Shown here: in pieces, positions 11,546 through 22,643 of the stretch
How positions within the stretch are numbered: position 1 is the first letter of the stretch
How the letters are laid out: each line of letters begins with the position of its first letter
The notes under the pieces: generated by a model
Told to the model about the DNA's origin: nothing
The model's database searches: none
What the model saw: only the letters and a program-made list of their open reading frames with translations
Source of the DNA: Malus domestica
Taxonomy: Eukaryota; Streptophyta; Magnoliopsida; Rosales; Rosaceae
DNA length: 64,000 nt
Direction of reading: 5' to 3'
Assembly (NCBI RefSeq): GCF_042453785.1
Contig: NC_091674.1
Span: 29,337,501 to 29,401,500 of the forward strand
Made by a program: the position numbers and the translations under genes

Positions 11546-11965
11546 ATGGAAACAACATCACAAACATTGCCTGGTTCAGCGGGCGATCAAATCTGGGGTG
11601 GTGGTGGTAGCAGTAATAATATTCCCCAAGCAGTACCCTTAGTTTCTTCTTCTTCTTCGTCTTCGGGTTCCATTGGGCCATTCTTTGCAGTGATCTCCGT
11701 CCTAACCATCCTCGCAGTTCTGTCGTGCTTTTTGGGCCGGAGGCTGACTCGTGATCAGATGGTACCGACTCCGGTGGAGAGCATCAGGGATAGAATCGAT
11801 TGTTTCGGGTGGTTGAAGCGCAAGTGCCGGCAGCTGCAGTGCATGGTTGCTCATCATGACCTCGAAGTTGGATCAAAGGTGATGGTCATGGATCTTAGTC
11901 AAGAAAAGAAAGGTGATGCTAGGGTTAAAGAAGGTGACCATGAAGTTCCTCCCCAGAAGGCTTGA
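11546..11965 (+). CDS. Small single-pass membrane protein of unknown function
   Basis: A one-exon, 139-residue protein. The N-terminus is Gly/Ser/Asn-rich with an SSSSSSSG run. One strongly hydrophobic segment (IGPFFAVISVLTILAVLSCF, about residues 45-64) is followed by RR, suggesting a single membrane span with a cytosolic C-terminus. A conserved-looking block, VESIRDRIDCFGWLKRKCRQ, follows. The tail is charged and lacks known domains. I do not recognise a named family, although short plant-specific proteins of this design exist. The start is the ATG following a TTG-led upstream extension of the same frame. The strong TATA/CT promoter and GC-richer coding part support a real gene. It lies 1.5 kb upstream of the CML gene in the same orientation. 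Confidence 0.72.
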   Translation: METTSQTLPGSAGDQIWGGGGSSNNIPQAVPLVSSSSSSSGSIGPFFAVISVLTILAVLSCFLGRRLTRDQMVPTPVESIRDRIDCFGWLKRKCRQLQCMVAHHDLEVGSKVMVMDLSQEKKGDARVKEGDHEVPPQKA

Positions 11966-13318
11966 TTGTATATTTTGAAGATGTAATGTTCTAATTGGGA
12001 GATGGGGTTAAATTGTTAAATGTTAGGGGGAGGAGATCAATGGGAATTGAACACTATAATGCATAAGTATTATTGCTTTCCGCCTTTGCGATAAAGCGTC
12101 ATCTGCTAATCTATAACATTCTTAAGGTTCTTGTATTTGGTCACATAATTAATGAGAAATTGATTGATATCATGTACAATATTAATCTTGTATTTGGTCA
12201 TGTATTAATCTTGTATTAATGAGAAATTGATTAATATCATGTACAATATTCTTTAGGTTCTTAGGAGGTATCATGTATAATATTTAGCATAAATGTTGAT
12301 TGACTTTGTTTTAATTTTGATAGACACGGTTGCAGAAAATTATTCAAGAAATAACAAAAAGTAAAGTCCGTTACAAATTTAAATGGAGCTCCAATTTAAA
12401 ATCCCATGTTAATTCTGTGGTTTTATTGATCAATCAAATTATTTCGATTCTATTTAAAACAAATTTAAATTTCTGTGGTATGATTTCTTTGTATTATTAT
12501 TTGGTATATATATTAATTGGATTGGAAGCAGTGTTGAAGGTTTAGAAAGCAAGACACCTCAACTGGGCTGTACATGGGAATCATGGTTGAAAGTGTTACT
12601 AAGGATAAAGATTTGGTTTGACTTGCATGCATGGATCCAGCCTTGCACATCCTTAATTAATCTTTTCCCTTAATTCAGCTGCTTTGATTCAACAATACGA
12701 TAAAATTTTCAACTGAAATACAGTCACGTTGTGTTATGCAAACTATAACACGTGTAATTTTTTTTAAAATATACAATTTAAAGACGATGTATCAAACTAT
12801 GTCGTCACTCGTATTATAATATACTTTAGAACTATACACCACGTTTACAGATATTCTAAAGGAAGAGTAATTATCACACCCCTTATAATTTTCGACCATT
12901 AAATTAAATAAGTCAAATAGAATTAACGATCAAAATTAAACATGTGTAAGAGGTTAAAATAATTTAATCAACTCAAGAAAAATGGCCCAAAATTTAGCTT
13001 CCTTCCAAGAAGCCTTCTATTCATATGATTCCCTATGCGTGTGACAAAAAAGGCAAAAAAGAAACCACCGACTCATGTTCCAGTCCTTAGTTGTCTTCCC
13101 CCACACCATATTTTAGCCTTCAAATTCCATTCACCACCCAAAAAACCACCTCTCTCTCTCTCTCTCTCTCTCTCTCAACACGCCAAACCAAACCACCACC
13201 TTCATCTCCTCCGCCTCCACAACCACCTCCTAATACCAAATATATTGCCACATTGTGCTACAAACCATACGTTCTCATTAACTGTTGGCGCATTGTATCA
13301 CTTTTTTTGTTGTAACAA
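11966..13318. other. Intergenic region between the membrane-protein and CML genes
   Basis: Starts with the 3' UTR of the previous gene. At about 12130-12255 a ~57-bp unit (CTTGTATTTGGTCA ... AATGAGAAATTGATT ... ATCATGTACAATATT) is tandemly duplicated. A (CT)n microsatellite lies at about 13148-13176 in the CML upstream region. No gene is supported. Confidence 0.55.
13148..13176 (+). repeat. (CT)n microsatellite upstream of the CML gene
   Basis: A near-pure CT dinucleotide run in a C-rich, A/C-biased stretch ~300 bases upstream of the CML start. It may be part of the original promoter or leader displaced by the MITE insertion that follows. Confidence 0.8.
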
Positions 13319-13326
13319 TATTTATA

Positions 13327-13470
13327 GGGGTGTGCTATCCACACCCATTTTTACTTCTCACACCCTTTGTTAATTTCTATGTGTTGATCTTCTTCAATTC
13401 ATCTAATCCAACGGTCGAAAATTAAAAGGAGGTGTGAGAAGTAAAAAGAGATGTGCGGATACTACACCCC
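13327..13470 (+). mobile_element. MITE family A, copy 2, abutting the CML start codon
   Basis: A 144-bp element between perfect 8-bp target duplications TATTTATA (13319-13326 and 13471-13478). Termini are inverted repeats: GGGGTGTGCTATCCACACCC at the left, and GGGGTGTAGTATCCGCACAT as the reverse complement of the right. Both continue into TTTTTACTTCTCACACC. It ends 14 bases before the CML ATG, so it forms the proximal promoter or 5' UTR. Relatives at 5905 and 38141. Confidence 0.92.
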
Positions 13471-13484
13471 TATTTATAACCCTA

Positions 13485-13967
13485 ATGCCTGCACTACGAG
13501 TTGATCAAATCAACCAGCTAAGAGACATATTTGCAAGATTCGACATGGACTCCGACGGCAGCCTCACCATCTTGGAGCTCACCACCCTCCTCCGCTCGCT
13601 CGGCCTCAAGTCCTCCGGTGACCAAGTCCACGTCCTCCTAGCCAACATGGATGCAAACGGCAATGGCTCCGTGGAATTCGACGGGCTGGTCAGTGCCATA
13701 TTGCCCGACATGGACGAGGAGATTATGGTAAACCAAAAGCAACTCTTGGAGGTTTTTCGCTCTTTTGAACATGACGGCAACGGTTACATTACTGCGGCAG
13801 AGCTGGCATGGTCCATGGCGAAAATGGGGCAACCGTTGACGTATAAGGAGGTGACGGAGACGATCAAAGAGGCTGATACGGATGGAGATGGTGTCATTAG
13901 TTTCAATGAATTTGCTACAATAATGGCGAAATCGGCGTCGAGTTTTCTAGGCCTTGCTGCCTCATGA
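13485..13967 (+). CDS. Calmodulin-like protein, CML15/16 type, four EF-hands
   Basis: A one-exon, 160-residue calcium sensor expected to relay Ca2+ signals by binding target proteins. Four EF-hand loops are visible at residues 20-31 (DMDSDGSLTILE), 56-67 (DANGNGSVEFDG), 95-106 (EHDGNGYITAAE) and 131-142 (DTDGDGVISFNE). Loops 1 and 4 look canonical. Loop 2 ends in Gly where the bidentate Glu is expected, and loop 3 begins with Glu rather than Asp, so hands 2 and 3 may bind Ca2+ weakly. The body matches the CML15/16 pattern I remember (QINQLRDIFARFDMDSDGSL, MAKMGQPLTYKE). The start chosen is the ATG at 13485. An in-frame extension reaches 13434, but its first codons lie inside the MITE. The gene is tail to tail with the flippase, 629 bases apart. 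Confidence 0.92.
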   Translation: MPALRVDQINQLRDIFARFDMDSDGSLTILELTTLLRSLGLKSSGDQVHVLLANMDANGNGSVEFDGLVSAILPDMDEEIMVNQKQLLEVFRSFEHDGNGYITAAELAWSMAKMGQPLTYKEVTETIKEADTDGDGVISFNEFATIMAKSASSFLGLAAS

Positions 13968-14167
13968 CCTGAGGTTTGATCTATAGAAATCTGATGGTAC
14001 ATGTTCATCTCTACTGCATTTTCCAAACAAAACAGAAAAAAGAACAGAAAATCTTCTCACCTGCTTATTGACTGACGTAGATTTTGAATCCTTGTTACGA
14101 TTTTGACTAATTTCTGACCAACAAACTGACAATCTGAGTACTTTTTTTTCTTTATACGTTTCATTAA

Positions 14168-14270
14168 TGGAAACTTTAACAAAAAGTTTCAGGTACTGTT
14201 CACTAACGAAAAACCACATTTTAACACTAAAAAGTCAATCATGATACTATTCACTTTACCCTTTATTTAT
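14168..14270 (-). mobile_element. MITE family B, copy 2 (truncated)
   Basis: Reverse-orientation match to the family: GGAAACTTTAACAAAAAG, then TACTGTTCACTAACGAAAAA and CACTAAAAAGTCAATCATGA. It stops in CTTTACCCTTTATTTAT, so about one third is missing. It lies between the convergent CML and flippase 3' ends. Confidence 0.8.
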
Positions 14271-14596
14271 ATGCAAGCGCTTTTCCAAAGCAATCTCAAA
14301 CATTCGCTAACCCTTTCTTTATTGAACATTGTGGTTTATGATACATCGGATACATCATACATGATACAATATTTTGACTATACTATTCTCTACATGAACA
14401 TTAAAGCGTAGATCTTTGGAGCTTCGAGAAACCGAACTATCCTACGCGAAAAACTTGGAAGGACACGAGTGCTTCAGGTTCGAGTCAAACCCTCATCTCT
14501 GGGAAGATGCTCTTGAACCATTATGTAGAAGAGAAGAAACTTCTTACTGGTATAATGTACATTCTTTGGATAGGAACGTGAAAATAAGGCCGCTGA

Positions 14597-17500
14597 TTAA
14601 TGAACCTCGAGCTTCTCTCCAAAGCGTCTAGATGTTGCTTCGATGCGGGCTGTGTAACCTACTGTTGTGCTTCTTAGGGATCTCTGCCGCACCATTTGAC
14701 AGAACTCGGGGTCATCTGATTGCCCGTCTGTTCTTATCCACTGTATCATCTGGTGAAACATTGGGAAAAACCGCATTTGGATGGCTGCGTAAATGAAGTA
14801 TGGCAGGAGGGAAGAGATCAAAACAAACAGTGTGAGAAGCCAATAAAACGGAGCCGGTGCGCAGGCTTCAATGAACACCTTATATGCAGTGGTCGATATG
14901 TCGGGGTCAAGGGCTCCATATCCCAACTGGAATATATACCATAACACAATGCCACCCCAGATGAAGAGATGTTGTATGTAAGTGAAGTAGTTGATGGACA
15001 GCGCCATCTGACAGTTGACGACCCATACCACACATGAGTACATCGTCGCACCAAAGATTTCCAAGCCAACCACTTGCCCGCCTTTACGAAAGGCTTGACT
15101 GCCCATTGCCACAAGGCAGAAGAAGAAGACTAGGGTAGCAGTCACCACCCCATTCATTGCCCATCCAAGTATCCGGAGCCAGCTAAATAAGACATTTTGT
15201 GTACCTTCTTGGTACAATAGCGGGAACTGTAAGAGAGAGAGAGAGAGAGAGACTAAAGATCACCATAGGATCATATGCTATATTTCTGATTGCAAATAAG
15301 ACTCATGAATTTCTCACCAGTTATCTTTTCAAGTAAGGAGGACCTACCTTGAGACATAACTTGGCCGAGACATCTTGGTCAAAAACTCCCAAGGCAATCA
15401 CCGGAAGTGACGTGAAGAAGACATTGTATAGTGACAGATACCAATCATTGTACGCAGTTTGGCCGGAGAATGAAGCATAGATCTGATAGAAGAAAATGGT
15501 GAAGCCAAAAGCAATGTTCTTGTAGAAGAAATAGCATATCTGTTAGACAAGAAAAGAAGTATGTCAACAACATATACTATAATTGTACATATAAATTCTA
15601 AATATAAGAAGTCTGTATTTCATATAACTAAAGTTTTTGACGTCTAATAGTTGTCTAACAAGAATGATGGAATTCAGAATAGCTTCTGAATGTATTACAG
15701 ATTAATACAAAGAAAATGAGATGAAAAAAAAGCTATTATTTGAATTCTAGAAAGAAAAGAATTTACCATTGATGAGATTCTTCTGTAACACCAATGGCCA
15801 TGTACAAGTAGCAGGCGCTCCAAAAATCGGAACTGTGCAATTGCAATGTCGCTTGACATGACTGCCTGAAATTTTTGATTGGCAGAAAGGATAAGTCAGA
15901 ATTCATCATGCGGAAGAAATTTGAAATAGAAGTAACAGATGATGAGTGCAATTTGTTAAGAATTTACCTGCATTCCTTCAACACCACTGATACCAACTCC
16001 GATATCTGCTTCTTGAAGCATTCCAACATCATTTGCCCCATCACCAATGGCCAGAGTTGTGTTGCCAGTTTTATCTTTTACCAGCCTTGTAACCTGCATT
16101 ATTTTAAATAGAACTATTTAGGACTTAATTCTTTACAAACCATATATCTAAGAAAATGATTTTATACTTTTGGAACTTATTTAGTGGAGGCAAAGGGGAA
16201 AAACTTACAAGTGCTTTCTGCTTGGGAGATGAACGACAGCATATAACAGATGCGCAGCCGATGGCAAGCTCTAGAAAGAGGTCCTTGACATCGTTCTCTA
16301 AGGCATAAGCGAGGGAATTCCCATCAATGATCAAAGCCAATGCCTCAGAGTTCTCTTCTGGTGCAGCAAGCAAGGCCTTTCCCTGACTTATTTGATGGAC
16401 TACGCTTTCCTTCAATGCCTGTACAATCAGCATGGTTTCATTAAACTCTCACAGCATGACATTTTATCAGCCAAGAGAGAACAGTTTCGAACCCTAGCAT
16501 GTTAAAAGTCCGATTTAAGTGTCAATGCAGTAACTAAAACACGAATCTATAATCCATTTACAGCACTACAGCCTGAATCACATATTACGCCATAAGAGAG
16601 CTGAAGTGGAAGAAAGAAGAATATTGCAAAAGAAATTAGGTTTACCTTGGTTACTGCCGTCTTATCCTCCACCTTCTCTAATGCTTTAGCTTCTGCAGTC
16701 TCAGAGCTTATTACTATTCGTTTCATTCCTTGTCTAAGCAAACTGCACGCATATCTGGAAAGAGAAAAACAAGCAAAAAGGTATGCAGTGAGAAATATTT
16801 GTATACTGAAATCCATCTTCTGATACAAAACTGTTCACTAATCATCTACCCAATATTAATCGCTGTCTCCATTTTATCTCCAGTCAAAACCCATATTTTA
16901 ATTCCCGCCTGAGCAAGCTTGTCAATGCATTCGGGAACCTGTTCAGCACAGAAAAGAACAAAAGAGAAAAATGATATTTAGTCTTGAATGTTATACAAAT
17001 CTCCAACAAAGTCATCACGAGCAGTACCAGACTACCAGTAAAAATTAAAACGCACCCCATTTTGAAGTTTGTCTTCAACTGCAGTAGCACCGAGAAGAAT
17101 CAAATCCCTCTCGATCTTCTCTGAAACTTCCTCGACAATTTCCTCCTGATCTGAACTCACCAACGTTTTGGCCTCAGTGAATTCTTTGTTGAACTCATCA
17201 TATTCTTCTTCGTCAAGTTCGCGATATGCAAGTACCAAAGTCCTCAAACCAGCATCAGCATACTCGTTAATGTGTTCCCTAGTCTTCTCTTCAAACTCCC
17301 TTCCGTTATTTGCAAGTCTTTCAAACATGACACTGTTTGTGGAATAAGCACATTATATATAATGCATGATACAACAAACACAATTTCATTTGATTATCAA
17401 GAAACTCAATTAGACTAGCAAGGAGTAAGTTAACAGACCTGTCAGCGCCTTTGCATAGCAGTAGTATCCTTCCCTCTTCATTTCTTACAATTACGGACAT

Positions 17501-19839
17501 CCGCTTTCTTGAACTACTAAACTCCAATATGTTCAAAAGTTTATAAGTTCTGAAAAAAGGAAAATGTACACAGTTAAATATTTATTTATGAAAATTCAAC
17601 AATAGCTTGAGAATAACATATATCATATAGCAGCTAAACTGAAATGCAAGAAGCATACCTTTCAATTTTTCTTCCGTAAATAGGGTCTAACTCATGCAAT
17701 GAGATGCTTCCTTGACTCCTTTCATAAAATTCAAACCCAAACTCTCTTGCTGCAATCACAAAAGCGGCCTCATCTGGTGATTCAGCTTCATATGATACAA
17801 TTCCGGTTTCTTCATCAACTTCAGGTATTGCAGTATGACAGATTGCAAGTAACTGCAGAAACTTCTGGATTACATCTGCGCGAGGCTCATTAACCCATTT
17901 TCCATTCATGATCCTTTCATCCATAAAATTAAAGCCTTTTATCGATGTGGCTTCACTCAATTCTTCAGCATGGATCTCTTCTTCTGTCAACTCCTCGCCT
18001 TTTCTCCTAGCTAAAGCTCTCTCAACTTCAGTAACTCCACGCCCGTAAGCAGTGCCAGCAATAGAACACTTGATAAATTCCATTGAGTTGCAAGTTAATG
18101 TTCCGGTTTTATCTGAAAGTATAGTATCAACTTGGCCAAGTTCTTCATTCAAGTTTGAAGTAAGCGCTCGGGCTGGCTTGTCAGTTTCCTCATAGTACAT
18201 GTGCACATCCTGGTTTATGAAAGTGCATTGAAGAACTTTGACAATTTCTATTGACACATACAAGGAAATGGGGATCAAATAACTATACAGCATAATGGCA
18301 GTTAAAAATTGCAAAACTGCTGCAAGCGGTGCCCTTGTCGGATCATAGTAAACTGTGGTATCATCTGGTCTGAGGTACCATCTGATCAATTTCCCATCAT
18401 CCAGGTCTTTACTAGTATTAACCCCGAAGACAATTGCCCCAACAAAAGACATCAGAACTAAGAGGAAAAACAAGAAGTAGATAATTTTATCCATCCGCTT
18501 CTCAACTTTGCTTCTCTTAGAAGGAGGATCTGTTGAATTCTGCATAACTTTTGTATCGTGACCTGTAAAGATTACCACCCCATATATAAAATCAGTGTTT
18601 CGCAGCTTGGAGTCACGAAGAAGAAGCTGCTGTGGCGTAAGAGGGTACGGTTGATCTTCAATCTCCATAGTGCCAACAAATGAATACAAATTTGCATTTG
18701 GGTCTTCACATCTGATTACAGCCTTGAAATTCTCAAAGCTCGAGTCTTCGTGCAGATTAGAAGTTCCTTCCAGTGCTTGTTTTAGTTTCAAATTAGTCTC
18801 CCCATCAAGGTTGGTGGTCTCAACATAGCAAAGCGCTTCATCATAGCTTGATGAAAGTAAGATAAGATCAGCAGGAAAAAACTCGTCCTTTTCGACCTTC
18901 ACTATATCCCCAACTTTCAAATCCCTCCATTTGGTAAGCTCAAAAGTGCCCTCACCACGATGCACCTTAACTTTTCGGTTGTTCATTTCAATGTCCTGAT
19001 CACAGTTTTACAAACTAGATTACAAAACTGTTTTACCATTACTAATAGCACTAAATATAGTCAAATCCAGGACGCCCTGTCTTTCTCAAAGACATGACAC
19101 GTCGAGAAAACTTCACTTCTACTCGATTTTCTTCAATTTTGGTCGCAGTTATTGACATGGTTGATTGTTTTAACCTATACAGTCATTACTCTGAGCTTAG
19201 TCTTTTGGTTTCTAACCTCAGATTAGTTCTAAATTTTGATACTCAGAAACTAAAATCGAAGATCTAAACGAACATTCTATACACCGAACAATCAAACCCT
19301 GTTACCAAATGAGATCAAAGTTACAAAATTTAAGTCGAAACGAGGTTGTCTCAAAGCGTGACGTTCTGTGCAGAGAATTTCTATACATCTTATACCACAT
19401 GAAAAATGCACCAAACATGTTATTAACATAAAAAGTATACCTGTTTTTTCCTCCTCCAATCTTCAACAGCCTCCTTCCCCATCGTAACTCCGATCACGAC
19501 GACGAGAGGGAGGACGGTGCTAACGGCGGTGTAAGGCGAAAGCGGCGTAAAAGATAGAATTGCACAAATGAGGAAGTACAAATTGGCAACCCTTCTGAAC
19601 TGCTCGAACACTGCCTTGGGCAAGAATGTAGCAAGTGTATACTTAGTTGTTCTGACATAATTGCCCTCGTAGTTCCGAAGCGTGGCCTCCAAGCACTCAG
19701 GGTCATTACAGTAAACTACCCTCGAGAACCCAGGGCCGCCAATCCGTGAATGTTCGCCATTGAAGGAAGCTTTCCCACATGAAAAAGCATGGATTCTGCC
19801 AAAATGATGCCTTCTTCTTCTTCTACTCCCACCTCCCAT
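14597..19839 (-). CDS. P4-type phospholipid-transporting ATPase (flippase), ALA9-12 clade
   Basis: Encodes a membrane ATPase that moves phospholipids to the cytosolic leaflet, in plants normally with an ALIS beta-subunit. Eleven exons, in coding order: 19441-19839, 17659-18995, 17439-17549, 17056-17332, 16850-16938, 16646-16754, 16209-16418, 15968-16093, 15767-15865, 15348-15539 and 14597-15226. They sum to 3,579 bases (1,192 residues), close to ~1,200 for Arabidopsis ALA9. Visible motifs: the N-terminal [15 protein letters not shown] block, DGETNLK in the actuator domain, the phosphorylated Asp in [25 protein letters not shown] in the nucleotide-binding domain, and the hinge [14 protein letters not shown]. 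Hydrophobic segments lie in exons 1, 2, 10 and 11, and the [11 protein letters not shown] tail is typical. The start is [10 protein letters not shown] at 19839; a TTG-led extension upstream was ignored. All junctions are GT-AG and in frame. Neighbour order suggests ALA10, but the exact orthologue is not settled. Confidence 0.95.
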
Positions 19840-20316
19840 TTTGCTCAATCCACCACTTCAACACATAAACGGGTGCACACAGCCACCACAATCCCCCACC
19901 CAGTCAAACAATTTTCTCAATCCACCAAAGAACCAGTTTTTGAGAACAAATCTCAGAAACAGAAACTTACCCAATTCAGAAAACAGAATGATCTGCAAAC
20001 CCAGCAAGAAACCCAGCAAAAGCCCAGCAGGAAAAGAACTTGCTGAGCTAGAATTCTGAAGTCCCAGAAGAAAAAGACTGAAACTTTGCAATCAAAATTC
20101 ACAAAGTGTTCAACTTTATGAAAGAGGACAAGAAGGCATTGCTTCAACTGTGCTTTTCACCTTATTTTTCGGATTTTGATTTTTTCTTTTTCTTTTCCTT
20201 CTGTGTTTTATGTGAAGCAGCTGGGCGATGGCTAGCTTGCCAGTTTTGACTTGTAGCTAGAGAAGCACCAAACTTTGAACGTAAGAGAGAGAGAGAGAGA
20301 GTGGAAACTCATCTGC

Positions 20317-20460
20317 CAAGAGTTGTTAATTAATAAATGTATGAAAGGGAAAGAGATTTAAATAATGGTTTCAAACTTGAAAATTTGACAAGAGTTGTTA
20401 ATTAATAAATGTATGAAAGGGAAAGAGATTTAAAGAATCGTTTCAACCTTTAAAATTTGG
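20317..20460 (+). repeat. 72-bp tandem duplication upstream of the flippase
   Basis: Two units, 20317-20388 and 20389-20460, share AAGAGTTGTTAATTAATAAA and TGTATGAAAGGGAAAGAGAT almost perfectly and diverge only towards their ends. This looks fairly recent. It lies ~480 bases upstream of the flippase ATG, so it may duplicate promoter sequence. Confidence 0.85.
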
Positions 20461-21029
20461 ACTCGTGCAAAGAAAGTCTATTGATGCTTTGGTTAGACGA
20501 TGCAACTACGAAACAGAGGTCTAGGATCGAAGAGATAGAAGAAGACCTATAAAAACTTTGGAAAACTCTAAAAAAAAAGACTCAAAGTACTTGGATCTAA
20601 GGGAAGACATGACACAGAACCTAATATAATGACGTTCTAAGATTCGTATAGCCGACCTCACTTAATAGAAAAAAGCTTTCTTGTTATTGATGTTTCAACC
20701 TTTAAAATGCTATCTGAAGCAAACTGCTGTATAAAAATTCAACAGCTCTATATCTCGGGGAATTAAATAAACGACTTTTTGTCATTGTAAAAAAGTTTAA
20801 GTTGGAGAGAGATACGTGGCGTACGGATCAAGCCTTCTAGAAGGTCTGTAAAGATATTTGTCTATAACTAATTAGGCTTAATTTTCTCACAAGGTAAGAT
20901 TGAATAAAAAAATATTGACAAAAAAGAAAAATAAAACTTTTTCACATGACAGTGCATATAATTTTTTTCTTTTAAGAAGGGTGTGTACATCGAATGTACA
21001 ACTCTAAAAAGAAATTAATAATAGGGGAC

Positions 21030-21326
21030 TTTTCAGCTTTTTAGTATCGGTATAACTTCTCATTTGAGTCTCTAACAATAAAAATCGATAGAAATGGTCC
21101 ATGAGTTTGTTTTGGTCATTCCATGAAAAATTTATAGATGTTATCGTTAAATTGTCAAGTGAACAACCCCGTGACCATGTTTTTAAGGGTATTTTTGTCA
21201 AACCAACCCCTTCAAAATGATTTACAGTGGGCAAACTCATAAACCAATTCTATCGATTTTCATTGTCAAATACAAAAGTGAGGAGTTATATCAATTTCAT
21301 GAATCATTTTGACTAAAAAGCCGAAA
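21030..21326. mobile_element. Foldback element, ~90-bp inverted arms
   Basis: The left arm carries CAATAAAAATCGATAGAAAT and GGTCCATGAGTTTG. The reverse complement of the right arm carries CAATGAAAATCGATAGAATT and GGTTTATGAGTTTG, and the outer ends share a CTTTTTAGT core. The minus-strand open frame here is just the arm sequence. Non-coding foldback element. Confidence 0.7.
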
Positions 21327-21468
21327 CATTTTCTCCTTTGCACATATATGATCATTTACGTCATTTGATTCTTCTTTACTTTATCCAATTTAACAATTGA
21401 AAAATGAATAATATGAATGAAAAAAAAAATGTGTGAAAATCATATCTAATTAATATTATTGTAATTTG

Positions 21469-21640
21469 CCACCTAGTTCTACAGTCTAGTGGTTCTTCAC
21501 TTGTAAGTGAGATGTCTTATGTTCGATTCTTACTAAACGCGATTTACGATTTTGAACTACATTATTATTAGCTCATTGTGAAGCTAAACTCACCCCTTCC
21601 TTATTAGTGTAGATAATAACGTTTGTTTCTAAATAAAAAA
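21469..21640 (+). mobile_element. tRNA-derived SINE, copy 1, with target duplications
   Basis: A ~172-bp retroposon ending in an A-rich tail. It is flanked by a perfect 17-bp duplication, AATATTATTGTAATTTG, at 21452-21468 and 21641-21657. The 5' part resembles a tRNA promoter: TACAGTCTAGTGGTTC in the A-box region and GTTCGATTC as the B box. The 3' part reads TTAGTGTAGATAATAACGTT before the tail. Relatives are at 31270 (+) and 38832 (-). Mobilised by LINE machinery, as is known for SINEs. Confidence 0.88.
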
Positions 21641-22493
21641 AATATTATTGTAATTTGGGATCTTTTGAATAAAAATGAAGCAAAAATATTCCTGCAAATA
21701 AAAAATGTGATATGCAAGGAAAAGCTAGTGGTAGCTGACTGAAACGGAGCTATCAGAGGAAATAAGCAAAATTAAAAAAAATTAAAAAAAAAAAAGAAAA
21801 ATGAGAGCGACCAAAAATAATTAAAAACGTCTGTCGTTTAGAAAGTGAGATGGGAGGGTTAAACAAAACCAATCACATGCTCTTCTATTTATCGAGAGCA
21901 AACTGCCGTTAACTCCGTGAATTATTATTTTAACAAAATTAACTCTTATAATTATTTTTTTAGTAAATTAATTTCTTAAACTATTAATAATTAGTTAATT
22001 AACCCTTAACTGATTAGATGAAATTTAATTCACTTTGTCATTAAATACTAACACGTGAAAGACATATGAATCACTACTGAGAGTAAATTTGTACCAGCAT
22101 GACGGTAAAGAATGAAACTTTATTAAATCTAACTGTAATGAATTAATTAATTAATTTTAAATAATTCAGAGAATTAATTTACATAAAAACATAATTCAGG
22201 CCGTCAATGCAAACTGAGAAAGTATTTGTGGAGTTCAGATGGCAATTTACCTTTGATTAATTAATCAGTGCAGGTTTGCCTGTTAAGTTTGACCAACAGT
22301 TATAATTACTCGGCTTAATTGTGGGCCATATAATATACGACAAAGTCTTTTTCCTTTTCTCTTTCATTGAGAGATTTCTACTTTGCCAAAAGTAAGAAGA
22401 TTCTAGAATGTAATCGACTAAAAATATCTTCCGTTCTTTATCTCACCCGTAATGTCAGCATTTGATGAGTAGGACAGAGAAATAAAAACAGAA

Positions 22494-22643
22494 TTTTAAC
22501 GAAAAACTTCATATACGGTTTATTTTAACAAAATATTATATTATTACATAAAAAAATCAATCATGATACTATTCATTTTATCATTTATTTTATCATTAAT
22601 GTTAAAACTCTAAATTTTTAAATCTTTTTCGTTAGTTTACCTA
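22494..22643 (-). mobile_element. MITE family B, copy 3 (diverged)
   Basis: Reverse-orientation family member: TTTAACGAAAAACTTCATAT, AAAAATCAATCATGATACTA, TTCATTTTATCATTTATTTT and CTTTTTCGTTAGTTTACC. More diverged than the other copies, with AT-rich drift in the middle. Confidence 0.7.
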
